From: a bacterium
Lineage (GTDB): Bacteria > Vulcanimicrobiota > Vulcanimicrobiia > Vulcanimicrobiales > SCRA01
Length of the DNA: 55,998 nt
Direction: 5' to 3'
Assembly (NCBI GenBank): GCA_004298665.1
Contig: SCQY01000092.1
Coordinates: 1-55,998, forward strand
The position numbers and the translations under genes are program-made. Shown piece by piece: positions 24,913-33,161 of this stretch (within the stretch, counting starts at the first letter, position 1; each line of letters begins with the position of its first letter). Below the pieces are notes generated by a model. It was given only the letters and a program-made list of their open reading frames with translations, had not been told where the DNA came from and made no database searches.

Positions 24913-25499
24913 TGTGAAGGCTCCTTCTGAAGGCACGCATCGTTGATAGCCGTCTCAACGGCCATGATAGCCTCGGTCGACCCTGGCCAGAGCAGTTCGG
25001 CGCACGGGTGCAACAGGGGATGTGCAGGATCGTAATCGGGTTCTGTGAGCGTCATAGCGGCTAGCTGCGCCAGAAACTCATCGCGATTTGTAAGGCTGTA
25101 CGACCAGGCGATATTGGCGAATGCCGGGTCGATCGTGCGGTGGGTCCGACGCGCGAGCGAGAATATCTCGTCGAGGGGCTGACACTGGTCCACCTTGAAG
25201 CCGGTAACGAAGACGATGGCGTGCATCGCTTCATGGAGAATGACTTCCGGCTCGCATGTGCGCAGATACACCCGCACGCATCCGTCCATCGCAGACGTTA
25301 CGCCGAGCACGCCGTGGCCGGAGGACACCCGTCGGTCCAGGCATCGGATCGGTGTCTGCTCGGCGTTGAGCCAGTGCACGTCGCGGATTACCGTGTGCCA
25401 TGCCGGGGGGAGGAGCGCGAGCGTGGGGGTAAGCTGCCGCGCGAGGGGCGGCTCGGTGGACTTGACGCGCGGCGGCGACTCTGGTATGGTGGAGTGCAT
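24909..25499 (-). CDS. Second lethal-factor-like zincin metallopeptidase
   Basis: Predicted zinc peptidase. The 196-residue product has HEAMH in VILHEAMHAIVF (HExxH), and some 45 residues later SYSLTNRDEFLAQLAAMTL, matching the (N/T)xxEFxAE third-ligand region of lethal-factor-like zincins. It is related in layout to the zincin at 665-1360 but shares little sequence. Start set at the ATG with AGAGG 5 nt upstream rather than an ATG 21 nt earlier. No export signal. Target unknown. Confidence 0.65.
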   Translation of the reverse strand: MHSTIPESPPRVKSTEPPLARQLTPTLALLPPAWHTVIRDVHWLNAEQTPIRCLDRRVSSGHGVLGVTSAMDGCVRVYLRTCEPEVILHEAMHAIVFVTGFKVDQCQPLDEIFSLARRTHRTIDPAFANIAWSYSLTNRDEFLAQLAAMTLTEPDYDPAHPLLHPCAELLWPGSTEAIMAVETAINDACLQKEPSQ

Positions 25500-25554
25500 C
25501 GGACCTCTGAGTGTTTGCATGAGGCGCTTGTATAGATTCCGAGAGTCAGAGGGA

Positions 25555-25579
25555 GAGGCTCGCCCCGTGGGCGGGCCTC
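25555..25579. terminator. Strong hairpin after the ERF gene
   Basis: An 11-bp GC-rich stem (GAGGCTCGCCC / GGGCGGGCCTC, one G-U pair) with a 3-nt loop lies 5 nt after the ERF stop. On the minus strand it is followed by TCCCTC rather than a T run, so it may attenuate rather than stop transcription into the zincin gene. Confidence 0.45.
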
Positions 25580-25584
25580 TTGCG

Positions 25585-26295
25585 TTATGAGACAGCCTCC
25601 CCCTCTAATCTCCCCTCCCCAGCCGGTTTCGATGCCCGCGCCAGCAGCAGTTGGAGCAGGGGGAGGTCGGTAGCTAGCGCATGCCGGCGGTGGACCTTCT
25701 CGTAGAATGCACCCCACAGCTCGCTTTTTGCTTGATCGGGTAGCTCGTTGATCCGTGCGAGGATACCGCGCATAGCCTCGCCGCCGGCGGCTGCCTGCGC
25801 CGACGAGGTGGCGCCGGCCGGGGAGAGTGTGGAGCCCTGTGAAGCACGCTTACCATCGTCGTCGTCGCGTTGAGCGGCGGTCCCAGTGAGGGCGAGCAGG
25901 GCGTAGCGGCGGCCATACGTTTCAAGCGAACCGACTGACTGGGCGGCAATCGACTGCGATACGAGCGTCAGGGTCGACCCGATATACTCGGCACTCTCGT
26001 GGATCAGCAGCGTCTCCACCTCGACCGTGAATAGCCCGTCCTCGAGACGCGAGCTCGTGGGTTGCGCGATGAAGATGCCTTCCTCGTTGAGTGCTCCGCG
26101 CACAACGGCGAGGACGCTGGCGAGATCGGCGTACTGTGAGTCAAAGTCGGGGTTGACGCTGTTGGTACCGATGGGTCCCATGCGCCGCTGCGCACGCACG
26201 AGTGCCGGAACTAATGCCGCCACGCTGGGTGAGCTGTAGAGATTGCGTGTTAGGATTGCGCCAGGCGCATCGCTAGCGTTAGGTGTAGCTGACAT
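25585..26295 (-). CDS. ERF-family single-strand annealing recombinase
   Basis: Anneals complementary single strands during recombination or repair. The 236-residue product follows the ERF pattern: NPDFDSQYADLASVLAVVRG, LNEEGIFIAQP, LLIHESAEYIGSTL and SLETYGRRYALLALTGTAA followed by RDDDDG. The C-terminal 90 residues are a linker and helical tail. GGAGA lies 7 nt before the ATG. With SSB and the RusA-like protein it forms a recombination set. The length and full motif order suggest a functional protein. Confidence 0.92.
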   Translation of the reverse strand: MSATPNASDAPGAILTRNLYSSPSVAALVPALVRAQRRMGPIGTNSVNPDFDSQYADLASVLAVVRGALNEEGIFIAQPTSSRLEDGLFTVEVETLLIHESAEYIGSTLTLVSQSIAAQSVGSLETYGRRYALLALTGTAAQRDDDDGKRASQGSTLSPAGATSSAQAAAGGEAMRGILARINELPDQAKSELWGAFYEKVHRRHALATDLPLLQLLLARASKPAGEGRLEGEAVS

Positions 26296-26325
26296 GACTG
26301 GTTCTCCATGGGCCTGAGAAGCAAC

Positions 26326-27318
26326 TTACGAGACCCGGGCTCCTGCCCTAGCGTCGATCCAAGCGACGAGTCGTTCGTGGCGGCTCGCGTCGCGGTGCAG
26401 CTCCCGCTCCACGGTGTGCCACGGCTTTCCGAAGCGTTGCTCGGCGTGCAAGAGCGCGTATTGGTAGGCATCGTACCGATACGCCGGCAGCGTTCCGGTG
26501 CGATCGAACCATGTGCGGGCGCCACTTGGACCATGAGGGCGACTCAGCGCGGCGGCATGGGCGTCGACATACGTGCCGATCGGCTCTGCGCCATCGGATA
26601 GGCGGCGCGCAGCGCGCGCGATAGCTCGAGCGCTCTCGAAATACAGCGGTGGCAGCGGCGCACGTGGGTTACGCAGCAGATCGTCGAGCATCGCCTGTGC
26701 GAAGACCCGCGCCGGCGCTTCAGCTTGCATTGCGTCCCGGACTCGTTGGGAATCGTCCGGCCGATGGAAAAGGAGCAGGCTGAGGTTGTGGAGAGTAGCG
26801 GCGAGCGCATCGGGTCGCAGCGGGTCGGCGTTGCGAACCGGATCGGCCGCCTCCCACCAAGGCTCGATCTCGAGCGGCGCACGCGGTAGGTGGTGGCGCC
26901 GCGCGAGGTTACGGACGGCGGCTGTGGACGGGTAGACGATTCCATCGCGCGTGCACTGGCGCTGCACCTCGATTTCGAATCGCTCTTGCGGCGCGGACCA
27001 TGTCGGGGTCTCCGCCGGCGGAATCAGACCTTCCCTCGTGAGCCACTCGAGCGCACTACGCCGATCAAAGCCGATCTCAGGTGCGAGCCGAATGACCGCA
27101 TGCAGGATCCCCCCATGCCCGCAACGGGCATGGCAGGTCCAACCGTTGTGCACGTTATCGATTTGGAGCGAGTCATGCTTACTCCCGGGGCGTGTATGCC
27201 ACGGGCAACGAGTGTGGTAGCTTTCGCGTTGCGAGCCTTCGAACGGGAGCCCTTGCGCCTGCGCGATACGCGCCATCACCGAGGTGATCGTACCGAAGGG
27301 GAGGTCGTGTAAGCTCAT
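26326..27318 (-). CDS. CHC2 zinc-finger primase-like protein without TOPRIM
   Basis: Resembles the DNA-binding zinc domain of DnaG-type primases. The 330-residue product has Cys38, His41, Cys62 and Cys66 (CPWH and CHARCGHGG), the CHC2 ribbon, and ends that part with GGILHAVIRLA as in primases. The remaining 220 residues are helical and show no TOPRIM or other catalytic motif, so it may bind DNA only or work with a separate catalytic protein. First gene of the minus-strand block; start at ATG 27318 with a weak GGAAG site. A shared intergenic region separates it from the divergent secretion genes. Confidence 0.75.
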   Translation of the reverse strand: MSLHDLPFGTITSVMARIAQAQGLPFEGSQRESYHTRCPWHTRPGSKHDSLQIDNVHNGWTCHARCGHGGILHAVIRLAPEIGFDRRSALEWLTREGLIPPAETPTWSAPQERFEIEVQRQCTRDGIVYPSTAAVRNLARRHHLPRAPLEIEPWWEAADPVRNADPLRPDALAATLHNLSLLLFHRPDDSQRVRDAMQAEAPARVFAQAMLDDLLRNPRAPLPPLYFESARAIARAARRLSDGAEPIGTYVDAHAAALSRPHGPSGARTWFDRTGTLPAYRYDAYQYALLHAEQRFGKPWHTVERELHRDASRHERLVAWIDARAGARVS

Positions 27319-27426
27319 GCGTAGCTGTGTCTTCCTGCCCGATGAGTGTAGTATAACTACCCCAGTGGAGAGAAGGGGAGAAGACGGTGAGGGCGAAGGG
27401 TGCCGGGGTCTAGGAGGAGGAGTCGC
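27319..27426. promoter_or_regulatory. Divergent promoter region
   Basis: Separates the minus-strand maintenance block from the plus-strand secretion block. It contains the palindrome GTAGT-ATA-ACTAC (27348-27360), which supplies TATACT on the minus strand and TATAAC on the plus strand as -10 candidates. No clear -35 boxes. One dyad could thus control both directions. Confidence 0.45.
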
Positions 27427-27696
27427 ATGATCTTGATTGGGATCGCTGTGATCGGCCTTGTGGTGGGGGCTACTTGGGCCCAACTCGGCGCCACGAGCTA
27501 CGATGGACAACTTCCGGGGATGCGTGGGGTGCTCTACGTGGCAGGAGGCCTGGCGATTGCTGCGACCGCGGCGCTCTTCCTCTTCCAGGCCGCGTGGTCC
27601 GTGCCGGTGCTCACCTACGCGCTACCCCTGGCATTGCTCGCCGGGGGCTTGCGCTTTGGGGGATTCCTCTCACGGAAGCTTTTCGTCTCGTTCTGA
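27427..27696 (+). CDS. Small three-span membrane protein
   Basis: An 89-residue product with AGGAGGAG before the ATG. Three hydrophobic segments (about 2-20, 35-54, 57-80) with a short polar loop YDGQLPGMRG between the first two. In a T4SS context it could be a VirB2- or VirB3-like subunit, but it lacks a signal peptide and a clear family motif. Overlaps the start of the next gene. Confidence 0.55.
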   Translation: MILIGIAVIGLVVGATWAQLGATSYDGQLPGMRGVLYVAGGLAIAATAALFLFQAAWSVPVLTYALPLALLAGGLRFGGFLSRKLFVSF

Positions 27697-28445
27697 GCCT
27701 CGCAGCGCTCGTCGCACTGGTTCCGGCCGGTGCGGCGCCTGCGATTGGCGGTGCGCCGACGCCCCAACCCACCGCCTCGTGCGCGCCGAGCGTTGACAAC
27801 CTCGTCCCACCGCCACCGCCCGTCATCCCCCCGGAGACCGGGTTACCGACACCGGGCGTGGTTATACCGCCCGCGCAGGGCGATGTCGGTTCGTTGCCGC
27901 CAGACATCGCGCCGCCCCCAGCCTCGACGGGGATGGCGGCGCAATCCGTGACGATGCCTTCTCCGGACCCCAGCCCGGTGGGTGATCCGTGTGCGTCGAC
28001 CACGACGCTCGAGCAGAAGCTCTACACAGCGGCCGGTGCATTTCGAGGGCAGAGCACGGCGTGGGCGGGTACTAATTGTCCCAAGAGTGGTCAGCTCGGG
28101 GAATGCGCGTGCGCGGCGGCGGTGCAGCGCGTGGTGGCCATGGCGACAGGTGTAACGACGGGAAGTTATAGCGTCGATAGCTGGCTGGCATACGCGCGAA
28201 ACGGTTCCCCGTACGGTGGAGCGATTCTACCCGATGGGCTCGCGGGACCCGGGGACATTATCATTTGGTTCAGTGATCCTGCGCTCACCGAGGATGAACA
28301 CATCGGCTTTTGCGCCGCCGTGGGGTGCGCTGTCACCTGGAGCAACTGGAGCAGTAGCGCGCGGTTCGCGCCGCAAGGTTTGAGCATCTCGAACGACGGG
28401 GAGTATCCATATCATCTGGTTTGGGCGCCAGCGCATATTCCGTAG
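27594..28445 (+). CDS. Secreted cysteine amidase-like protein (NlpC/P60 or CHAP type)
   Basis: Probable cell-wall hydrolase. A hydrophobic signal segment (LVLSLAALVALVPAGAAPA) is followed by a Pro-rich linker and a domain of about 150 residues. That domain has GECACAAAVQRVVAMATG (candidate nucleophile Cys at a helix start), AGPGDIIIWF and EHIGFC (candidate His), the order seen in papain-like peptidoglycan hydrolases. Extra Cys may form disulfides. The start is uncertain; the GTG at 27594 is taken, which overlaps the previous gene by 103 nt. Such an enzyme would open the wall for the machine encoded downstream. Confidence 0.55.
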   Translation: MVRAGAHLRATPGIARRGLALWGIPLTEAFRLVLSLAALVALVPAGAAPAIGGAPTPQPTASCAPSVDNLVPPPPPVIPPETGLPTPGVVIPPAQGDVGSLPPDIAPPPASTGMAAQSVTMPSPDPSPVGDPCASTTTLEQKLYTAAGAFRGQSTAWAGTNCPKSGQLGECACAAAVQRVVAMATGVTTGSYSVDSWLAYARNGSPYGGAILPDGLAGPGDIIIWFSDPALTEDEHIGFCAAVGCAVTWSNWSSSARFAPQGLSISNDGEYPYHLVWAPAHIP

Positions 28446-28446
28446 G

Positions 28447-28533
28447 ATGGCGGAGCACGTGCGCCTGAGCGTACCATCATTCATGACTATTCTGGCAGTG
28501 AGCGCTGTCGTCGCACGCGTCGAGGCCCCGTGA
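28447..28533 (+). CDS. 28-residue micro-ORF
   Basis: Starts at an ATG 2 nt after the hydrolase stop and its TGA overlaps the next GTG start (GTGA). The product has a short hydrophobic centre (SFMTILAVSAVVA). Tight packing on both sides suggests it is translated, if only to couple its neighbours. Confidence 0.35.
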   Translation: MAEHVRLSVPSFMTILAVSAVVARVEAP

Positions 28534-28874
28534 CGATGCCAGACTCCGAGTCCAATCAGCTCCCGTGTTGCGTCCATCCGCACGACGCTGCGTGGGTTCT
28601 CGGTATCCTCGACGGCTTTCCCGACGCCTGGCGACGACGCGCGCTCGATCGTTATGTGGCCGCACATAGGGATGCACAGCGAGGTGCCACCGGCACGGAT
28701 CTTCAGCGCGCGGCGGCGGCGCGGCGCGCGGCAAATCTTACTCTCCTCGACATTCAAGAGGCTGCGCAAGCCGCGCTCAGCCGTCGAGCCCAAGAAGCAC
28801 TCACCATGGAGCATCATCCCCAAGAAGAGCAGCCTTGCGAAACTATCAAGCTGAATGAGAGTACGGTTGCATGA
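28530..28874 (+). CDS. Hypothetical helical protein
   Basis: A 114-residue product starting at GTG. Almost entirely helical (DAWRRRALDRYVAAHRDAQR; LQRAAAARRAANLTLLDIQE), soluble, with CC near the N-terminus. No family recognised. Overlaps both neighbours by 4 nt, so it belongs to the same leader operon. Confidence 0.5.
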   Translation: MTMPDSESNQLPCCVHPHDAAWVLGILDGFPDAWRRRALDRYVAAHRDAQRGATGTDLQRAAAARRAANLTLLDIQEAAQAALSRRAQEALTMEHHPQEEQPCETIKLNESTVA

Positions 28875-29155
28875 CGACGGCGGTAAGCGAGATCTGGGCA
28901 CCTGTTGAACTTCTGATTGCCGCCGGCACGACGGTTACCATTGACGTCTACGGGCGCGTCTGGAGAGTAGAGAAGGATCGGGTGTGCGGCACGGGCATCA
29001 CGGTTTCCGAGGCGATGCGGAAAGCGATGGCGGACGCTCTATTACCAAGCGCAGCGTGTGGCGAGGTTGAGACAACGTTGGGCGGTCACGCCGTGAGGGT
29101 GATCGTGACGAGGCCGCCGTTTACGCGGCATACCAGCTTAACGCTGATTCCGTAG
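28871..29155 (+). CDS. Hypothetical protein
   Basis: A 94-residue product, ATG overlapping the upstream stop. Predominantly beta at both ends (TTVTIDVYGRVWRVEKD; GGHAVRVIVTRPPF) around a helix EAMRKAMADAL. No family recognised; last gene before a gap of about 390 nt. Confidence 0.5.
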   Translation: MTTAVSEIWAPVELLIAAGTTVTIDVYGRVWRVEKDRVCGTGITVSEAMRKAMADALLPSAACGEVETTLGGHAVRVIVTRPPFTRHTSLTLIP

Positions 29156-29543
29156 ACGGCCGCACCATCAGGCGGTGGGGAGCCGCGTCCTGTGAGTATG
29201 CTCCCGCGATAACGCGACCGGAGCGACGTCGCGCGATGAGCCTGTCTACACCCCGTGAAGTATCTGAGGCAGAGAACCCTGTCGGGAGCAGGCGATTGCT
29301 CGGATCCGGTGGGGAGAGGGCATCGTGCGCGGGGTAGGTGGAATGTCACGCCGGGTGATTCCAGAGCCCGCGGTATAGAGATCTCCGAGAGATTCGGGTG
29401 CCTCCGCCAATGACGGTGTACTCGGTGTCGCGATACACGCCCGAGCACAATCGAGTGCTGGCGGCAGGAGCGTGGCGGGAGAGAGCAGGAGAGTACCCGG
29501 AAACCCGATCCCCCGGGCATAGAGATGAGACGAAAGGATAGCA
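29156..29543 (+). other. Gap with a possible 43-codon ORF and a short direct repeat
   Basis: About 390 nt without a secure gene. A 43-codon ORF at 29410-29541 (product begins MTVYSVSRYTPEHNR) ends 2 nt before the next start but lacks a ribosome site. The element GGYATAGAGAT occurs twice, at 29372-29382 and 29516-29526; the repeats may be promoter or operator elements. Confidence 0.3.
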
Positions 29544-29975
29544 ATGGTAAGCGAGACGAGGAGCCCGGAGCGTACGAAAGCCGGCGCGGAGATGACCGTG
29601 CGGCAGCTCTACGACCACCTAATGCTCGAGCGCGCGAAGATCGACCGTCAGCTGGAATCCCTTCGCCCATTCCTCCCCGAGCTTGGCGCTACGGCGCCCG
29701 CCGGCGCCCTTCCTCCCCTACCCGCATTACCGGCGCAAGGTCGGAAGGCGGGTAGTACACGCGGAGGCCGGCGCAATATTCCCGTCGCGGAGTTCATCCT
29801 TGGCCGGCTCAAGCGCGATGAGACGACCGCACTCTCCGCGCTAGCCGATGCACTCGCTGCGGAGTATCACCTTTCGAAATTTAAGGGCCGCGAGAAAGTG
29901 AAGTCCTCCCTGAAAGACCTAGTTCGCCGGGGGAGAGTGGTACGCGGCAGCCCTGGGGCGTATCGACTCCCATAG
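29544..29975 (+). CDS. Small protein with winged-helix-like C-terminus
   Basis: A 143-residue product with AAAGGA before the ATG. Residues 17-47 form a helix (TVRQLYDHLMLERAKIDRQL), then a Pro/Ala linker. The last 70 residues (VAEFILGRLKRDETTALSAL, then SSLKDLVRRGRVVRGSPGAY) have the order of a winged helix ending in a hairpin. Likely DNA-binding; position just before the virB8 operon makes it a candidate regulator of it. No family named. Confidence 0.55.
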   Translation: MVSETRSPERTKAGAEMTVRQLYDHLMLERAKIDRQLESLRPFLPELGATAPAGALPPLPALPAQGRKAGSTRGGRRNIPVAEFILGRLKRDETTALSALADALAAEYHLSKFKGREKVKSSLKDLVRRGRVVRGSPGAYRLP

Positions 29976-30004
29976 AGGACGCTTCCAGGGGAGATTCGGA
30001 GGGA

Positions 30005-30038
30005 CATGGCCGGTGTAGCATAAAATACACCGGCCATG
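30005..30038. promoter_or_regulatory. Perfect 13-bp inverted repeat upstream of virB8
   Basis: CATGGCCGGTGTA and its exact complement flank an 8-nt centre GCATAAAA. There is no T run, so a terminator is unlikely; an operator is more plausible. TGCTATAT overlaps its right edge (30037-30044) and could be an extended -10 for the virB8 operon. The core is shared with the palindrome at 55608-55637. Confidence 0.6.
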
Positions 30039-30112
30039 CTATATCTGGCTCACCTACACCAGGCGCCTAGTCCCCAGGTGGTGTGTACCGTCGCTTGGCG
30101 GTGGTGCAGATC

Positions 30113-30907
30113 ATGAACGGTGAGAATGGCTCAGGGGGAGACCGCACGATAGTCCGGCCCAACGCCGTTACGGCGCCGGGCTTCACGCCTGAAGCCTTCG
30201 ACGCGTCTCGCAGCGACCTTGAGCTGGCTCCACTTCCCGAGGATAGCTTTGGCGATGCGCTTGATCGCATCGACGCGCTAGTGGAAACAGTCAAGCTCCT
30301 CTTCCGGTGGCTGATACGGCCACTCGCTGTGATTGGGTGCCTATTGGCGCTGGCCGCCGTCGTCGCAGTTCGGCAGTTATCCGTCAAACCAAATGTCGTT
30401 CCATACGTTCAGGTCGTACGCGAGCGTTGTCTCGATATGAAGTGCCGGTCAATCGAGCGCGATGTCAGCGCACTGCAGCCAGTGGCGACTGATGAGCGAT
30501 CGAAGGACATCGTTGCGCGAGCCCTTCTCCCAGTCATCGTCCATCAGATGTTCGCCGTGTCTACCCCGCAACAGGACCAGTACGACTGGAGTCACGACGT
30601 CCTTCCCTTCATTGCCACGAACTCGCCCGCCGCGACCTTCGCGGCAACGTATCTTCAGAAGAACCAGATCGGCGCGTTCGCCGGCCACGGCACGGTGAAC
30701 GTGAGCGTCGATCCGGTCGATCCCCCGAGCGAGCCGAACGTCTACCTCGTCTCGTGGACCATGCAGACCGTGGCTCTTGATGGTACGGCTGCCCAGGCCC
30801 AGCGCAGCTTCGCACGGATCACCTTGAAGTGGGGGACGCCTACGGGAGATAACCGCAACGGGCTCCTTCTGGAGTCGATCGAGCTTGTGACGAAGGGGAG
30901 TAATTAA
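30113..30907 (+). CDS. virB8: VirB8/TrbF-type T4SS inner-membrane protein
   Basis: Bitopic assembly factor of type IV secretion systems. The 264-residue product has a polar N-terminus, one transmembrane segment (about 72-92, PLAVIGCLLALAAVVAV) and a periplasmic NTF2-like domain. It includes SKDIVARALLPVIVHQMFAV, VNVSVDPVDPPSEPNVYLVS, a TAQAQRSFARITLKW strand and a final GLLLESIELV, as in VirB8/TrbF. Starts at ATG 30113. First gene of the long secretion operon; 23 nt separate it from virB9. Confidence 0.85.
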   Translation: MNGENGSGGDRTIVRPNAVTAPGFTPEAFDASRSDLELAPLPEDSFGDALDRIDALVETVKLLFRWLIRPLAVIGCLLALAAVVAVRQLSVKPNVVPYVQVVRERCLDMKCRSIERDVSALQPVATDERSKDIVARALLPVIVHQMFAVSTPQQDQYDWSHDVLPFIATNSPAATFAATYLQKNQIGAFAGHGTVNVSVDPVDPPSEPNVYLVSWTMQTVALDGTAAQAQRSFARITLKWGTPTGDNRNGLLLESIELVTKGSN

Positions 30908-30930
30908 TCCACCATGAAGGGGAGTCTCCC

Positions 30931-31824
30931 GTGGTGATCATACCAACCCCTCAGCCGATCTCTCTCCACTCCCCGGCGCCAATCGCAACCCCAAGACCGG
31001 CGATCGCGACGCCCGCGCCGAGCCATCCGCAAAGTGGCGACGTGTACGTCGATGGGCAGGGCGTGGTTCGTACGATCTACTACGCCGGTGGTTCCATCGT
31101 GGTGAGCTGTGCGCCCAGCTCTACCTGTCGCGTTGAACTTCCGGCGGGCTCGGCCGTGAGCGGGGTTCTCAATCCTACGCCGGCGTGGCACGTGACGCCG
31201 GATAACGACGGGGCCACCCCCATGGTACTCGTCGTCCCCGATCCTGGGGCGCCCGATGCGGGGATCGTCGTGCAATCCAAGGCGCGGAGCTTCGCGATGA
31301 GGCTCCACCTTGATCCCGCTGCCGTGAACGCGACTTACGGGTATCTCTTTCCCGACCATGGTCGGGTGGTGCTCCCCAGCGCGAAGCCCGTGGAAGTAAC
31401 ATCCGAGGATGACCAGGCGAGTGCGGAGCCTTTCCAGGCGCCGATCGCGCCGGCGCCATGTCCCAGCGGCTACGCGATGACCTCGCAAGGCGATCCACCA
31501 TTTTGGCCTCGGCGCGTCTGGATCGCGAATGATGGCGTATCGATCGCGTTCTCGGCCAACGGCGTCATCCCCGTCGCCGCCGTTCCCCTCAGTGGCGCGC
31601 CGCTTCGCTCGCCGGTTGACTTGAGCCGCCTAGCGATGATCTCGCAGGCCGGGGAAATTGACGGCCAAGATCGCGTCGTACACGTGCTCGACTGCTATCC
31701 CACGATTGTGCTGTACCTCGGCTTTGGCAGGGATCGTCGCGCGGTGGTCCTACAGGCTCGTGCGGGAGGTACCCCTCAAGCCACGTCGTCTTCGCCAGCC
31801 AACCGCGACCAGGCCCAGCAATGA
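30931..31824 (+). CDS. virB9: VirB9/TrbG-type T4SS outer-membrane core protein
   Basis: Component of the T4SS outer-membrane core complex with VirB10. The 297-residue product carries CAPSSTCRVELPAGSAVSGV (about 60-79), AGIVVQSKARSFAMRLHL and NATYGYLFPD, typical of VirB9/TrbG, and a C-terminal beta domain with VWIANDGVSIAFSANG. The GTG start has GGGGAG upstream. Oddly no Sec signal peptide is visible: the N-terminus is Pro-rich (PTPQPISLHSPAPIATPRPA) and the frame closes just upstream. A start in another frame, an unusual export route or a sequencing error are possible. Confidence 0.85.
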   Translation: MVIIPTPQPISLHSPAPIATPRPAIATPAPSHPQSGDVYVDGQGVVRTIYYAGGSIVVSCAPSSTCRVELPAGSAVSGVLNPTPAWHVTPDNDGATPMVLVVPDPGAPDAGIVVQSKARSFAMRLHLDPAAVNATYGYLFPDHGRVVLPSAKPVEVTSEDDQASAEPFQAPIAPAPCPSGYAMTSQGDPPFWPRRVWIANDGVSIAFSANGVIPVAAVPLSGAPLRSPVDLSRLAMISQAGEIDGQDRVVHVLDCYPTIVLYLGFGRDRRAVVLQARAGGTPQATSSSPANRDQAQQ

Positions 31825-33161
31825 GCGTTTCGACGCAACCAGGAGGGCCTCTTCAGCCGAAACTTTCCTGGCGCGGCCGGCTGGCGCGCACAGCGGTGAC
31901 GGGCGTCGTCGCGCTGGTAGTGCTCGCGCTCTTCTTTCACGTGGATCTCCTCGGCTGGTCCGGGATACACCTGTGGCACGCGGTACACCCAACGCCGACT
32001 GTCAGCCCGATTGCATCACCCTCTGCCAACAGTGATGGTCTCCTGGGTGCGGCGATAGCAGAGATCACCGGGCAACCCGTCCATCCGACTCGGACACCTA
32101 CTCCGCAGGTTGCAGCGCCTGCGGCCGCCGCCCCCGGTGTATCCGGGGCTGCGGGGCGAGCCGGTCTATTGACTCCTGAGCAGCAACGCGAACTGGCCGA
32201 GTCCAATCGAGTCATTAGCCAGGTGAACGGCTCCCCGGTGGACGCGAACCCATTTAGCAACCTCGGGAAAGACATCGCATACCGGGAAACCGCTCCGACT
32301 GCGCAGCCAGCGCCACCGCCGGCCCCTGCGCCGACATCACCTCCGGTGCCCGCGCTCGTGACGCCTTCCCCCCTCACGTCGATGGGCCCGCTCCTTTCGA
32401 ATCCGTCGGCCCCGTCCATGGTCGGGACCGTGCCAGGACAGCAGAGCGGAGCACTTCCCGTGTCGATAGCTCAACTCGATCGGGCTGATGAGGCGTCGTT
32501 TGTCCAAACAACACAAACGGTATCGCCGTATACCAGCGCGGAAGTATCGCCAGCGCGCTCGCCAAACGAGATCTGGCCGAGCGACGGGATCGATTGCACC
32601 CTCAAGAATGCGATCTATTCAGATCTCCCAGGGATAGCGATTGGTCTTATCGCGAAGGACGTGAAGAGCCATCTTCCGCCCCACAACATTCTGATTCCGG
32701 CGACCAGTGAGGTCTGGGGTCCGTATAACGCGCTGGTTGGGCAAGGTCAGGACGCGATGCAGATTCGCTGGGATGTGCTAGCCTACCCCAATGGCGCGAC
32801 TTTGCCGCTTCAGAGTGTGCAAGCTACGGACGCGCGTGGGCGTGCTGGCATTCCCGCGGATGTGAACAACCACGTCGGTCGCGTGTACACCAGCACACTG
32901 ATCGGCACGATCCTTTCGGTGGCTGGCGGCATTGCGGCCGCACGCGCTGAAACGGTCGGTACGCCGTCTGTCGGGCAGCTCTTTGGCGTGAGCGCAAACA
33001 ACGCAGTGCAGCAGCAAGCCTCGCAACGGATGAGCGCCGCACAAAGCATTCCGCCAACGCTTATGGTGCACGGCGGTACACCGTGCCACCTACAGTTTGC
33101 CGCAATTCAGATGCTACCGACCTACAGCGAGGTTGTACGCAGCTACGGGGCTAGCCGATGA
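31821..33161 (+). CDS. virB10: VirB10/TrbI-type T4SS core protein
   Basis: Spans both membranes and links the T4SS core complex to the inner membrane. The 446-residue product has a transmembrane segment at about 24-43, a long Pro/Ala/Thr-rich periplasmic linker and the C-terminal TrbI beta-barrel domain. That domain shows DCTLKNAIYSDLPG, GLIAKDVKSHLPPHNILIPA, QIRWDVLAYPNG and GIPADVNNHVG. An alpha-helical antenna region follows (GTILSVAGGIAAARAE). Overlaps virB9 and virB1 by 4 nt each (ATGA). Confidence 0.93.
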   Translation: MSVSTQPGGPLQPKLSWRGRLARTAVTGVVALVVLALFFHVDLLGWSGIHLWHAVHPTPTVSPIASPSANSDGLLGAAIAEITGQPVHPTRTPTPQVAAPAAAAPGVSGAAGRAGLLTPEQQRELAESNRVISQVNGSPVDANPFSNLGKDIAYRETAPTAQPAPPPAPAPTSPPVPALVTPSPLTSMGPLLSNPSAPSMVGTVPGQQSGALPVSIAQLDRADEASFVQTTQTVSPYTSAEVSPARSPNEIWPSDGIDCTLKNAIYSDLPGIAIGLIAKDVKSHLPPHNILIPATSEVWGPYNALVGQGQDAMQIRWDVLAYPNGATLPLQSVQATDARGRAGIPADVNNHVGRVYTSTLIGTILSVAGGIAAARAETVGTPSVGQLFGVSANNAVQQQASQRMSAAQSIPPTLMVHGGTPCHLQFAAIQMLPTYSEVVRSYGASR

